A stretch of 64,000 nt of DNA from LMUY01 sp965199165 (GTDB lineage Bacteria; Pseudomonadota; Alphaproteobacteria; Acetobacterales; Acetobacteraceae). The position numbers and the translations under genes are program-made. This document shows positions 1 to 8,647 of the stretch, piece after piece. The stretch's first letter is position 1. Each line of letters starts with the position of its first letter. The stretch covers positions 4,588,001-4,652,000 of the forward strand of contig OZ240681.1 of NCBI GenBank assembly GCA_965199165.1. Reading direction: 5' to 3'. The notes below the pieces were generated by a model. That model was not told the DNA's origin. It did no database searches and worked only from the letters and a program-made list of their open reading frames with translations.

Positions 1-377
1 ACCTGCTTGACCTGGACGTTGGCCGCCTCGTCCGTCCCGTCCGGCACATGGGGGTCGAGGATGTTGGGCAGGCTGGCCAACCGGGCGTCCAGATCGGCGC
101 CAAGCGCCACCACGCTCGCGTCCAGCGCCACGATGGCGTCGCGCAGCGAAGTGGCCTCGGCCTCGAGCGCGACCGTGTCGGCGCCGGCGCGGCGCAGCTG
201 CCCGATCTCCTTCGCCAGCGCGTTGCGGCGGGCCTGACGCTCCCCGAGCTCGGTCTGCGCGGCGCGGCGCTGCCCGTCGAGCGCCACGATCTCCGATGCC
301 AGGCACGGGATGGCCCGCCGCCGCATGGCGTCGTCGAACGCCCCAGGATCGTCGCGGATCGCGCGTATGTCGTGCAT
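1..377 (-). CDS. serS: Seryl-tRNA synthetase, N-terminal part (cut by window edge)
   Basis: Reading leftwards from an ATG at 377-375, 125 codons stay open to the window edge. The peptide starts MHDIRAIRDDPGAFDDAMRR, followed by a long charged helix-rich stretch (about residues 28-95) and then LPNILDPHVPDGTDEAANV. This is the tRNA-binding coiled-coil arm of class II seryl-tRNA synthetase and the linker to the catalytic core. The enzyme charges tRNA-Ser (and tRNA-Sec) in the cytoplasm. The catalytic motifs 1-3 lie outside the window, so activity cannot be judged. The start is preferred because the family begins with M-x-D-x-x-x-I-R directly at the N-terminus. Confidence 0.93.
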   Translation of the reverse strand, partial: MHDIRAIRDDPGAFDDAMRRRAIPCLASEIVALDGQRRAAQTELGERQARRNALAKEIGQLRRAGADTVALEAEATSLRDAIVALDASVVALGADLDARLASLPNILDPHVPDGTDEAANVQVKQ

Positions 378-718
378 CGGCGTTGCAGCCCCTCTCTCCC
401 GCGCGTTTGGACCGGGGCACGCGCACGGTCAAGCGAGCTCCTTCTCCTCCTGGGCGGAGCTGGTCAAGGTTCCGCGGGCGCAAGCCCGTGGAATGCCGGC
501 GTAGGGGAGGGTCAGGGTGAGGGTCGACCCGCTCGCACCGGTCGGCGTGTGTTGGACCCTCACCCTGCCCTCTCCCAGAGGGAGAGGGTTTCACACCAGG
601 GCCGCTCGGTGTGCAGGATACCAAGGGCGGCGGCGACAGGGGCGCGCCCGGCCCTCACGAAGGGTTAACCCTGATCAGGCAGGGTGGCACTCCAGGATAG
701 GGGAGGCCCGACTCCCGC
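378..718. other. Intergenic region between serS and the acyltransferase gene
   Basis: This 341-base gap separates divergently transcribed genes, so both promoters should lie here. No convincing sigma-70 boxes were found by eye. Its one clear element is the palindromic repeat doublet at 504-588. Open frames crossing it encode low-complexity Arg/Pro/Ala-rich peptides without ribosome-binding sites and are not considered genes. Confidence 0.5.
504..588. repeat. REP/REPIN-like palindromic doublet, copy 1
   Basis: Two inverted half-units flank a short spacer: GGGGAGGGTCAGGGTGAGGG at 504-523 and its partner GACCCTCACCCTGCCC from 555. The right half ends in a perfect hairpin, CCCTCTCCC (568-576), loop AGA, GGGAGAGGG (580-588). 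The same consensus recurs at 27343-27383, 55201-55290 and 61029-61049. Such intergenic palindromes are typical of REP-type dispersed elements moved by a RAYT transposase; no RAYT gene is in this window. Confidence 0.75.
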
Positions 719-1771
719 ATGAACAAGCAGCATTTCCCGGCTCTGGACGGCCTCCGGGGCGTCGCGGCCATCAGCGTGGTGCTGTACCACTACACCTACG
801 CCGGCGCGGCCTGGTTTCCGCAGGGCTATCTGGCAGTCGACCTGTTCTTCGTGCTGAGCGGGTTCGTCATCGCCTTCTCCTACGAAGACAGGCTGCGGTC
901 CGGCCTGTCGCCCGGCGGCTTCGTCGTCCGCCGCCTGATCCGTCTGTATCCGATGATCGCCGTGGCCAGCGTGCTGGGCGGGTTGGCGGCCTATGCCAAG
1001 CTTGCAGCCCAGTCGAACGGCACCGATCCGGCGTCCCTGCTGGGCTTGCTGCTCTGCTCGTTGACGCTGTTCCCGCAGCTGCAAGACACATATCTGGGCA
1101 AGGAGATATTCCCGCTCAACGTGGTGCTGTGGACCCTGTTCTTCGAACTGGTGGCCAACCTGGCCTATGGCCTGTTCGCGTTCAAGCTGAGGAGCCGCTA
1201 CCTGATCGCCGCCGTGGCGGGCTGCCTCATCGTCCTCGCCCTATCAGGGCCGTTGGGCGGCAACTTGACGGACGATTTCCTGCCGGGTTTCCCACGGGTG
1301 ATCGTGGGTTTCTTCGCTGGCGTGTTGCTCTACAGGCATCGGCGCCTCGCGCAGTTCCGATCCTGGAACCCCGGGTTCGTGCCTCTTTCCGTGGCCATCC
1401 TCCTCGCGTTCTGGCTTCCCGTCGTCCCACAGGGCGCGGTGTTGGTCGCCGTGTTCGGCCTGTTCGCCGTCGTCGTGTCGCTCGGGGCGGCTATCCCGGC
1501 GCCACGGAGCGCGGGCAAGGTCTTGCGAGGCTTGGGTGACCTCTCCTACCCGCTCTACGCGCTGCATCTGCCGCTCCACGGGTTCCTTGCGGCGGCCGAG
1601 AGGAAGCTGCCGATCGTCCGCTTCTTACCGGCGACGGGGCTGGAAATCCTGTCCACGCTCTGCGTCGTGGGCGCGTCGGCGGCCGTGCTGAAGCTCTTCG
1701 ACGAGCCGATCCGGGCGCGCCTGACGCGGCACCTCGTCAGAAAGTCCAGGAGCGCGGTCGTTCCAGGCTGA
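719..1771 (+). CDS. Acyltransferase family 3 membrane protein (OafA/YrhL type)
   Basis: A 350-residue polytopic inner-membrane protein that should transfer an acyl group (commonly acetyl) from the cytoplasmic pool to a surface polysaccharide or other carbohydrate. The N-terminus shows the family signature ALDGLRGVAA, then VVLYHY with the candidate catalytic His24, and FFVLSGFVIAFSY in the next segment. About ten hydrophobic helices follow, and length matches the family (340-380). No SGNH hydrolase domain is fused at the C-terminus. It is the first gene of an exopolysaccharide region and converges on a GT2 gene with a 7-base gap, so decoration of that polysaccharide is the likely role. Donor and acceptor cannot be read from sequence. 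Confidence 0.85.
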   Translation: MNKQHFPALDGLRGVAAISVVLYHYTYAGAAWFPQGYLAVDLFFVLSGFVIAFSYEDRLRSGLSPGGFVVRRLIRLYPMIAVASVLGGLAAYAKLAAQSNGTDPASLLGLLLCSLTLFPQLQDTYLGKEIFPLNVVLWTLFFELVANLAYGLFAFKLRSRYLIAAVAGCLIVLALSGPLGGNLTDDFLPGFPRVIVGFFAGVLLYRHRRLAQFRSWNPGFVPLSVAILLAFWLPVVPQGAVLVAVFGLFAVVVSLGAAIPAPRSAGKVLRGLGDLSYPLYALHLPLHGFLAAAERKLPIVRFLPATGLEILSTLCVVGASAAVLKLFDEPIRARLTRHLVRKSRSAVVPG

Positions 1772-1778
1772 CGACGCC

Positions 1779-2705
1779 CTACCGGTCAGCCTTTTCCGGG
1801 ACGAACTCGAACGCGCCGAAGCCGAGTTTGCCGAGCCCCTTGCTCACCTTCATGCCATGGCGCGGCGCGCGGGTCGCAGCGTAGAGCGCGCCGTAGACGC
1901 CGAGTTGGCCCAGCCCGATCATGCCCGTGCCAAGCCGCGTCACCACCCGGTGGTCGCTGATCGCCAGGCGGACGGCGGCCGAGTGGCGGGCGCTGCGTTG
2001 CAGGCGGGCGCTCATGTAGCGGGGGCTGAGCCGTGCGGCCTCGTTGAACTCGCGCACCTGGGCACTCGGGCACCAGACGAAGCGGCGGCCACGCTTGGCG
2101 AGGCCCAGCAGCAGCATCGTGTCCTCCCCGCCGCTGCGGCCGAACACCTCGTCGAACGGGGCAGGCCCGGCCAGGCAGGTCGCCCGGCGCAGCATGGAGT
2201 TGCCCGTGCCCAACCCTCGCGCCTGCGGCGGCCACCAATCCAGCGGGCGGATCTCGGCATCGGCCGGCAGGCGGAAGTCGGTGGTGTAATAGGCGCCCTC
2301 CGGGTCCCAGGCCGGCGCGGCGCCGCCCTCGAACACCGGGTATTTCGGGCCGAAGCTGGCATCCGCGCCGGTGCGCCGCAGGCATTGGAGGTGGGCCGAG
2401 AGCCAACCCGGCTCCGGCGCCTCGTCGTCGTCGACGAAGGCGACCAGCGCGCCCGCCGCCGCCGCGACGCCGCGGTTGCGGGCGCGTGCGATGTTGCGCT
2501 CCCCGGCCTCCACGTGGCGCAGCGGCACGGGTGAGTCGAGCCCGGCCACCAGCGGCGCGGCCAGCTGGTCCGGATGGTTGTCCGCCACCACGATCTCCCA
2601 CGCCACATCCGGCAACTCCTGCGTGAAGCAGGCGCGCAGGGTCCGCTCCAGCAGCGGGAGACGATCGTAGCAGGGGATCACCACGCTGACTTCAGGCTCT
2701 GTCAA
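1779..2705 (-). CDS. Glycosyltransferase family 2
   Basis: A cytoplasmic GT-A fold glycosyltransferase of 308 residues, expected to add a sugar to a lipid-linked repeat unit. The N-terminus reads TEPEVSVVIPCYDR, and the metal-binding acidic cluster is AFVDDDEAPEPGW about 100 residues in. GGEDTMLLLGLAKRG looks like the C-terminal acceptor/catalytic ED motif. The start is set at a TTG (2705-2703) because AGGAG lies six bases upstream and the family core begins at residue 2. An upstream ATG in frame would add 45 residues of low-complexity sequence and run into the divergent polymerase gene. The region 2706-2769 therefore carries divergent promoters. Confidence 0.85.
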   Translation of the reverse strand: MTEPEVSVVIPCYDRLPLLERTLRACFTQELPDVAWEIVVADNHPDQLAAPLVAGLDSPVPLRHVEAGERNIARARNRGVAAAAGALVAFVDDDEAPEPGWLSAHLQCLRRTGADASFGPKYPVFEGGAAPAWDPEGAYYTTDFRLPADAEIRPLDWWPPQARGLGTGNSMLRRATCLAGPAPFDEVFGRSGGEDTMLLLGLAKRGRRFVWCPSAQVREFNEAARLSPRYMSARLQRSARHSAAVRLAISDHRVVTRLGTGMIGLGQLGVYGALYAATRAPRHGMKVSKGLGKLGFGAFEFVPEKADR

Positions 2706-2769
2706 GGCTTGCTCCTGCAAGATAGAGGGACGAGATGGCCGCTGTTGCAGCGGTGCCGGGAGTGGACGA

Positions 2770-4161
2770 GTGGACGCGACGCGCAGCGACGATATCCCCC
2801 CATGGGTTAACCGCCTGACTACCACCGTGCTGGCGCTCATGCTGCTCTACGCCATCGTCGGCATCCCCGAGTTCAACCGGGACGTCGCGGTCGCCACCGA
2901 CTACGTCAACCCGCTGAACCGGATCATCTGGCTGGGCCTGCTCGGGCTGGCCGCACCCGTCGCGCTGGTGCGCTGGCGCGCCGTGCTGGCGCTGACGCGG
3001 GCGTCGTGGCCGCTGCTGCTGCTCTACGGGTATTTCATCGCCAGCGTGTTCTGGGCGCTGGACCCGGAGGCTTCGTCCCGCCGCATCATCTTCGCCATCG
3101 TGCAGCTGCTGCTATCGATCGTGCTGCTCTCGGGCCTGAAGCGCGCCGCCACCCTGCACGTGCTGATCGCCGCCGTGTGCGTCGCGGCCGCGGTGGAGGA
3201 CCTCGCGGCCTGGGCGCTGTGGCCGGGCTACGCGATGACGGAGGATGGGCTGGCCGGGCTGCAACTCCAGAAGAACCAGACCGGGCTGCTGATGATGTAT
3301 GGCTGCCTCTCGGCCAGCAGCGCCTTCTTCCTGGTGCGCCACCGCATGGCCCGGCTGGCGATCGCCGGGTCTGTCGCGCTGATGGCCTTTCTACTGGTGG
3401 CGACCCGGTCGACCACCAGCCAATCGATCGTTCTGCTGGCGCCCGTGGTCATGCCGGCCGTGCTGCTGGTCGCCCGGCTGCCGGCACGGATGATCTGGGC
3501 AATCGTGGCGGCCGTGCTGGCAGGCCTCGTCGCGGTGGCGTTCGCCTACTTCGCCTGGTGCGGCCTGATCAACGCCGACCCGTTCCTGCCGATGCGCGAC
3601 GTCACGTTCACCGGGCGGACCGATCTCTGGTCCTTCGTGCTCGGCGAAATCCCCAAGCGGCCTTGGCTCGGCGCCGGCTACAGCTCGTTCTGGGCGATCA
3701 ACCCGGCCGTGCAGCCTAGCCTGAAGAGCGACATGTGGTTCGGCACCTACGCCATCATCAACGAGGCGCATGAGGGCTACCTCGACCTGCTGGCGACCAC
3801 GGGCGTCGTGGGCCTGGCCGGCGCGCTGTTCGTGCTGGTCCGCACCATCATGATCGCCGGCCGGGCCATCGTGCGCGCGGACTCCGCGGCCGTGGCCCGG
3901 CAGAGCGGGCGGCTGGCCTACCCGACCGCGGCGTTCCACATGGCGCTGCTGGTCGGCCTGGTGGTGCACAACTTCACGGAGAGCAACCTGTTCTCCAACA
4001 ACTCCGTGCTGGCGGTGGCCTTCGTGCTCGCCGCACTGGACCTGCAGAAGTGGCAGCTCGCCACCCGGCAGCCGGCGCGGGCGCGCTACCCCAACCCGCA
4101 GCCGTTCAGGCTGCCACAGCCAACGGCCGGCGCAGGCGGTGCTGCAACACCAGCGCCATGA
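2770..4161 (+). CDS. O-antigen ligase/polymerase family membrane protein (Wzy-like)
   Basis: A 463-residue integral membrane protein with roughly ten to twelve helices, of the Wzy_C (O-antigen ligase, PF04932-type) superfamily. It contains the large periplasmic loop with VTFTGRTDLWSFVLGEIPKRPWLGAGYSSFW (about residues 277-308), matching the family's GR-x-x-LW and GxG-x-S pattern. By context it polymerises undecaprenyl-linked repeat units of the exopolysaccharide rather than ligating O antigen, because flippase, Wza-like and GumC-like genes surround it. Start is GTG with GGGAG about eight bases upstream. Its last 56 bases overlap the end of the convergent flippase gene. Confidence 0.8.
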   Translation: MDATRSDDIPPWVNRLTTTVLALMLLYAIVGIPEFNRDVAVATDYVNPLNRIIWLGLLGLAAPVALVRWRAVLALTRASWPLLLLYGYFIASVFWALDPEASSRRIIFAIVQLLLSIVLLSGLKRAATLHVLIAAVCVAAAVEDLAAWALWPGYAMTEDGLAGLQLQKNQTGLLMMYGCLSASSAFFLVRHRMARLAIAGSVALMAFLLVATRSTTSQSIVLLAPVVMPAVLLVARLPARMIWAIVAAVLAGLVAVAFAYFAWCGLINADPFLPMRDVTFTGRTDLWSFVLGEIPKRPWLGAGYSSFWAINPAVQPSLKSDMWFGTYAIINEAHEGYLDLLATTGVVGLAGALFVLVRTIMIAGRAIVRADSAAVARQSGRLAYPTAAFHMALLVGLVVHNFTESNLFSNNSVLAVAFVLAALDLQKWQLATRQPARARYPNPQPFRLPQPTAGAGGAATPAP

Positions 4162-5344
4162 TGACGATCTGCGTCGTCTGACCCATCAGGGTGGCCAGCA
4201 CGGCGAACGGGTAGTCGAAGCGCTGCAGCAGGCCGAAGATCGCGACCGACGTCACCAGCGCGCCCGCCAGGTCCAGCATCGCCAGGCGCTTGAACTCGCC
4301 CAGCGCCAGCATGGCCACGTTCAGCGCCAGCGCGATGCTGCCGAGCATGACGTTGGCGCCCCACAGGTAGCCGAGCAGCCCGATATCCTGGTAGCGGCCG
4401 TGGTACAGCACGCCGGAGATCCACGGCCAGGCCGCGATCACCAGGCCGCTCCAGACGAAGCTCCCGGCCGTGCTGACGGTGGCGCCGACCAGCATCACCC
4501 GCAGCAGTCCCCCGCGGTCATCCTCCGCCCGGCAGGCCGCCATCTGCGGATAGCCGATCGAGGACCAGGCGGCCGACAGCATCCAGGCCGGGCGGACCAC
4601 CACCTGGACGGCCGAGAGTTCCGCGAGCGCGGCGGTGCCGAAGCGGCCCACCACGGCGAAGCTGTAGAGGCGGCTGGTCACCTCGCCGGACGCCGCACCC
4701 AGCACCAGCCAGCCGGACCCGCGCAGCACGCCCAGATAGCGGCGGATTTCCGGCAGCTCCAGCATCGGCAGCATGCCGGCCAGAAGCACCAGCAGCACCA
4801 CCAGGGAGACCCCGCCATAGGCCGCGGCGGTCAGGAACAGCACCCGCTCGGCATCCGGGTGGAAGCCCAGGAGGTAGTCGCCGCCCAGCAGCAGGACCGC
4901 CGCGGCCAATACGCCCCCGGTGAGGCAGGCCGCCAGCAGCGGTCGCTGGCGGGAGAAGGCGAAGGCGCGGACGTATTGGAACAGGAGGAAGGCGGGGATG
5001 AACAGCACCGCGCCGGGCGAGGCGAGCTCGGAGCCGGACAGCATCAGCGCCCAGTCTCCCAAGCCCACGCCGATGGCGGCCAGGGCGGAGATGCCAAGGG
5101 CGAGCGACAGCAGCAGGCGCTCCGGCTGCCGCCGCTCCTCCGGCCGTTCCCGCGCCGAGGGCAGGCGGTAGAGGTGCGCGATCACCAGCGTGCCCTGCGC
5201 CGTGCCGAGCACCCAGGCGACCGACAGCCAGAACACGTACACGCCGTAGGACTCGGTGGCGCCGTTGCGGATCAGCCAGAGGTTGATGGCGAAGGTCAGG
5301 ATCGATCCAAATCCCTGCTCCGCCAGCGAGACGACGAACTTCAT
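4106..5344 (-). CDS. Polysaccharide-repeat flippase, Wzx-like membrane protein
   Basis: A 412-residue protein starting MKFVVSLAEQGFGSILTFAIN with about twelve hydrophobic segments, resembling the MATE/MOP polysaccharide-transporter superfamily that flips lipid-linked oligosaccharide repeats across the inner membrane. No domain motif is strong enough to separate Wzx from related MurJ-like exporters; the assignment leans on topology and on polymerase and glycosyltransferase neighbours. The ATG overlaps the TGA of the upstream GT4 gene (ATGA), so the two are translationally coupled. The 3' end overlaps the convergent polymerase gene by 56 bases, an unusually long antisense overlap. Confidence 0.72.
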   Translation of the reverse strand: MKFVVSLAEQGFGSILTFAINLWLIRNGATESYGVYVFWLSVAWVLGTAQGTLVIAHLYRLPSARERPEERRQPERLLLSLALGISALAAIGVGLGDWALMLSGSELASPGAVLFIPAFLLFQYVRAFAFSRQRPLLAACLTGGVLAAAVLLLGGDYLLGFHPDAERVLFLTAAAYGGVSLVVLLVLLAGMLPMLELPEIRRYLGVLRGSGWLVLGAASGEVTSRLYSFAVVGRFGTAALAELSAVQVVVRPAWMLSAAWSSIGYPQMAACRAEDDRGGLLRVMLVGATVSTAGSFVWSGLVIAAWPWISGVLYHGRYQDIGLLGYLWGANVMLGSIALALNVAMLALGEFKRLAMLDLAGALVTSVAIFGLLQRFDYPFAVLATLMGQTTQIVIMALVLQHRLRRPLAVAA

Positions 5345-6747
5345 GCCGCTTCCCGCGACGGCTCGGCCGCAGCACCGCAGTCCGGCGGATCGAGGAATGG
5401 CAGGCCCATGTCCGGCTTGTCCGCCCGCTGGCCCAGCACCCAGCGATACACCTCGAAGGTCTGCCGCGCCTTGGCCGGCCAGGCGAACAGGCCGAATGCC
5501 CGCTCCACCCCGCGGCGGGATTTCTCCGCCAGGCAGCCGGGATCGGCCAGGACGGTTTCCAGCGCAGCGCGCAGGCTGGCGATGACCGCGCCGCGGTCGC
5601 CGAGTGGCAGCAGATAGCCGCTGGCGGCGCTGACCAGCTCCGCCGGGCCGCCGTAATCCACCACCATGGGGACGACGCCGGCCGCCATCGCCTCCAGCAC
5701 CACGGCGCCGCCGAATTCGCGCACCGAGGGAAAGGTCAGCAGATCCGCCTGCTTCAGGCGGTCCGCCAGGTCGAAATGGGAGAGCTTGCCCGCGAAGGTC
5801 ACGAATGCGTCGAGCCCGAGCTCCGCCACCATGCCGTCCAGCCGCTCGCGCTCCGGGCCGAAGCCGATGACCTCCAGCGTCATGCGTCCGTCCCGCAGCA
5901 GCGGCGCCGCCGCCTCGATCAGCATGTCGCAGCCCTTGAAGGGCACCAGCCGGCCGAGGAACACGGCCCGCAGCGGCCGGTTGCGGTAGCTTTCGGCCGA
6001 ACGCGGCGCCGGGCGGGGGAAGCGGGCCGGGTCGATCCCGTTCTCCGGCACGTAGACGGCCTTGCCGTGCCATTTCCGCGGCAGGTCCGCCATGGCGCTG
6101 GCGCCCCCGACCATGATGGCGGACGCGGCGTCCCGCGTGCGGCGGTAACCCGGCACCAGCCGGTACAGGCCGCGCAAGCGGGACAGGAACTCGCCCTCCT
6201 GCCGTTGCAGGCTCGGGAACTGCTTGGGCCAGGGTAGCCCGCCATTCAGCGGACCGAGGATGAAGGGGATGCCAAGCCGCCGGCAACGCGCCGCCAGCAG
6301 GCTGGGCACCGGGGCGCTCAGCGGCGTGATGCGGTGGACCAGGTCGTACTCGCCTGCCCGCAAGGCGGCGCGGAACTGGCGCCAGACCGCGCGCTCCATC
6401 AGCAGGTAGGCCGGCGTGGTCAGCGCCGTCAGCATCGCGTAGCCCTTGCTCGGCCCGCTGATGCGCTGCACCAGCCGGTGCACGGGTTGGACCAGCCAAT
6501 CGGTGTCGAACGCCGTGTAGTCCCGCCCCTCGGCAAGCCCGGCCCGGTCGAGCGCCGGGCGGTTCCAGTTCCGGGTGACGAGGTGTGCGTCGACCAGTTC
6601 GGTCAGCGCGTGGTAGTGCGACCAGCCGACCAGCGGCACGCTTTCCCATTCCGGGTTGCAGGAATCGGCGATCACCAGCACGCGCAGGCGACGCCCGGGC
6701 GCGCCGGCACTCTGGCCGGGCATGGCAGGCGTGGCGATGTCGACCAT
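5341..6747 (-). CDS. Glycosyltransferase family 4 (GT-B fold)
   Basis: A 468-residue cytoplasmic retaining glycosyltransferase. An N-terminal Rossmann half begins RRLRVLVIADSCNPEWESVP, and the C-terminal half carries RPLRAVFLGRLVPFKGCDML and the nucleotide-sugar binding E-x7-E motif in REFGGAVVLEAMAAGVVPMV. AELVSAASGYLLPLGD closes the family signature. It should transfer a hexose to the EPS repeat unit. Start is the ATG at 6747, with AGGA about seven bases upstream. The gene is coupled to the flippase through ATGA and is divergent from the methyltransferase at 6914, so the AT-richer stretch around 6790-6830 (ATTAATGAGG) probably holds promoters. Confidence 0.86.
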   Translation of the reverse strand: MVDIATPAMPGQSAGAPGRRLRVLVIADSCNPEWESVPLVGWSHYHALTELVDAHLVTRNWNRPALDRAGLAEGRDYTAFDTDWLVQPVHRLVQRISGPSKGYAMLTALTTPAYLLMERAVWRQFRAALRAGEYDLVHRITPLSAPVPSLLAARCRRLGIPFILGPLNGGLPWPKQFPSLQRQEGEFLSRLRGLYRLVPGYRRTRDAASAIMVGGASAMADLPRKWHGKAVYVPENGIDPARFPRPAPRSAESYRNRPLRAVFLGRLVPFKGCDMLIEAAAPLLRDGRMTLEVIGFGPERERLDGMVAELGLDAFVTFAGKLSHFDLADRLKQADLLTFPSVREFGGAVVLEAMAAGVVPMVVDYGGPAELVSAASGYLLPLGDRGAVIASLRAALETVLADPGCLAEKSRRGVERAFGLFAWPAKARQTFEVYRWVLGQRADKPDMGLPFLDPPDCGAAAEPSREAA

Positions 6748-6913
6748 GGAGCGTCCTGTTGCTGGGACCAGACCGCGACAGCCTGCCATAGGTTTATTAA
6801 TGAGGTGAAACGGCAGCGTATTGGCTCGATGGTTGCGGTTTACCCACCGTTCATGCGTCCGTCGTAGGATCGCGTGTGAACTCCAGCCCCTGCGTGAGGG
6901 ACGACTCCGACCG

Positions 6914-7573
6914 ATGATGGACCTTGCGCCGACTTCGACCGACAACCCGTTCCGCCGCCGCCGGGTCGAGACGCTGAACGCCATGATCGCCGAGGTGAAG
7001 GCCGGCCAGCCCGGGTGCAAGATCATCGATATCGGCGGCACGCGGAACTTCTGGCATACCTGGCGCGAGCACATCCCCTTGGATGGCGTCCAGGTCGATT
7101 GCGTCAACATGGACGAGCACCACGCCAGCGACAGCGGCTACGACAAGATCAACTTCGTCAAGGGCGATGCCCGTGCGATGCCGGACATCGCGGACAAGAG
7201 CTACGACATCGCCTTCTCGAACTCCGTCATCGAGCACGTCGGCGGCTGGCGCGACATGGTGCGCATGGCCAGCGAGGTGCGCCGGGTCGCGCACCGCTAT
7301 GCCATCCAGACGCCGTACTACTGGTTCCCGATCGAGCCGCACATGCGCACGCCGCTGATGCACTGGCTGCCGGTATCGCTCAGCTACCGCATCGTCATGG
7401 CGCGCAAATGCGGCTTCTACGAGCGGCAGGACAGCGTATTGGGCGCGATGGACGTCATCGGGGACGCGCAGCTGCTCGACATCGGCCAGATGCGCGCGCT
7501 GTTCCCGGACGCTGTCATCAGGAAGGAGCGGTTCCTGGGCCTGGTCAAGTCGATCACGGCGATCCGCAACTAA
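6914..7573 (+). CDS. Class I SAM-dependent methyltransferase
   Basis: A 219-residue Rossmann-fold methyltransferase. Motif I is CKIIDIGGTRNFW (SAM-binding loop), motif II ends in VDCVNMDEHH, INFVKGDARAMPD gives the adenine-binding D, and SYDIAFSNSVIEHVGGW is the motif IV region with a conserved IEHV. This pattern is usual in Methyltransf_11 proteins of polysaccharide clusters, which methylate sugar hydroxyls or lipid-linked glycans. Two adjacent ATGs at 6914 and 6917 can start it; longer upstream frames encode Arg-rich sequence that overlaps the promoter region. It precedes the GT8-like gene by 13 bases, suggesting co-transcription. Confidence 0.8.
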   Translation: MMDLAPTSTDNPFRRRRVETLNAMIAEVKAGQPGCKIIDIGGTRNFWHTWREHIPLDGVQVDCVNMDEHHASDSGYDKINFVKGDARAMPDIADKSYDIAFSNSVIEHVGGWRDMVRMASEVRRVAHRYAIQTPYYWFPIEPHMRTPLMHWLPVSLSYRIVMARKCGFYERQDSVLGAMDVIGDAQLLDIGQMRALFPDAVIRKERFLGLVKSITAIRN

Positions 7574-7586
7574 GCCTTTGCCCGCA

Positions 7587-8525
7587 ATGGATGCGCACGT
7601 CGTCTGCATGCTGGCGGAGAGAGGGTATTTCCACGGTGCGGCAGCCATGGCGAACTCCCTGGTTCGCAACGGCTTCCGCGGGCACATCGTCGTTGGCTAC
7701 CGGGGGGAGTTGCCGCGCTGGGACGGGCCGGTTTCGCCGGCGCCCGGCCCGGCCCAGGCGATCACGCCCTCCGTCGACATAACCTTCGTGGAGCGGCCGG
7801 CCGGGTGGAACCTCGGCAACCAGAAACCGCGCTTCCTGCTGGAGGTGGGCAGCGAGCTATACCCCGCGTTCGAGACCCTGTGGTATTTCGACTGCGACAT
7901 CGTGCTGAAGACGGCGTGGCAGAACTTCGTCCGCTGGGCGGCGGGCAACCTGCTCCTGGTGCTGGACCTGGCCGAGACATACATGCCGGCGGACCACGTG
8001 TTCCGCCGGGAATGGAAGGTGCTGGCAGCCCAGGCCGGGCTCGGCCACCGCCCGGTCGCCGGGTACTTCAACTCCGGCTGCGTCGGCCTTCCCCGCGGTG
8101 ACCTGGCCCTGTTGCATGCCTGGGCGCGCCTGATGGACATCTTGGCCGAGGGCGGCGCCAACATGGCCACCCTGGTCGACCGGACGGGGAAGCCCGAATA
8201 CGCAAAGATGGACCAGGACGTGATGAACGCGGCAGTCATGGCCGTCGACACGCCGTTCAAGGTGCTGGGCGTGGAGGCGATGGACGCCTTCCCGTCGGCC
8301 AACATCATGGGGCACGCCATGGTGTTCGCGAAGCCATGGTGCCGTGATTACATCCGGGACGCATTGCTCGGCTTCCAGCCAGACCCGGCGCATCTCGGCT
8401 ATTGGGAGTATGCCAAGGGGCCGATCCAGTCCTTCACGCCGGCGGAATGGAGGGCCAAGCTGCGGATGCTGAAGATCACCCGCGCCCTGCGCATCCTCCG
8501 GCGCAACTCCGTCCGCTACTGGTAA
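7587..8525 (+). CDS. Putative glycosyltransferase, GT8-like
   Basis: A 312-residue protein with the elements of a GT-A retaining transferase: N-terminal VVCMLAERGYFHGAAAMANS, a DxD-type motif in LWYFDCDIVLKTAW, acceptor-side YFNSGCVGLPRGD, and KMDQDVMNAAV, which matches the DQD-x-x-N element of family 8. The C-terminal 60 residues are basic and may contact membrane or acceptor. It probably adds a sugar to the same exopolysaccharide, but substrate is unknown. The ATG at 7587 lacks a clear Shine-Dalgarno; a TTG three codons upstream is possible. It directly follows the methyltransferase gene. Confidence 0.68.
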   Translation: MDAHVVCMLAERGYFHGAAAMANSLVRNGFRGHIVVGYRGELPRWDGPVSPAPGPAQAITPSVDITFVERPAGWNLGNQKPRFLLEVGSELYPAFETLWYFDCDIVLKTAWQNFVRWAAGNLLLVLDLAETYMPADHVFRREWKVLAAQAGLGHRPVAGYFNSGCVGLPRGDLALLHAWARLMDILAEGGANMATLVDRTGKPEYAKMDQDVMNAAVMAVDTPFKVLGVEAMDAFPSANIMGHAMVFAKPWCRDYIRDALLGFQPDPAHLGYWEYAKGPIQSFTPAEWRAKLRMLKITRALRILRRNSVRYW

Positions 8526-8547
8526 CTCCGACCCGCGGGGCGCCTAT

Positions 8548-8637
8548 GTAGGGTGCGATGCTCCTCCAAGCATTGCACCACCCGCGTGCGCCGTCTCGTC
8601 GGTCGTGGTGCAATCCTCCAAGCGGGTTGCACCCTAC
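8548..8637. repeat. Nested inverted repeat between convergent genes (GGGTGC family)
   Basis: Outer arms GTAGGGTGC (8548-8556) and GCACCCTAC (8629-8637) enclose inner arms GCACCAC (8575-8581) and GTGGTGC (8605-8611), and both halves carry CCTCCAAGC. It occupies nearly the whole gap between two convergent genes. It looks like a dispersed palindromic element that can also act as a bidirectional transcription terminator, although no T-run follows. Confidence 0.65.
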
Positions 8638-8647
8638 GCTGACTGCG

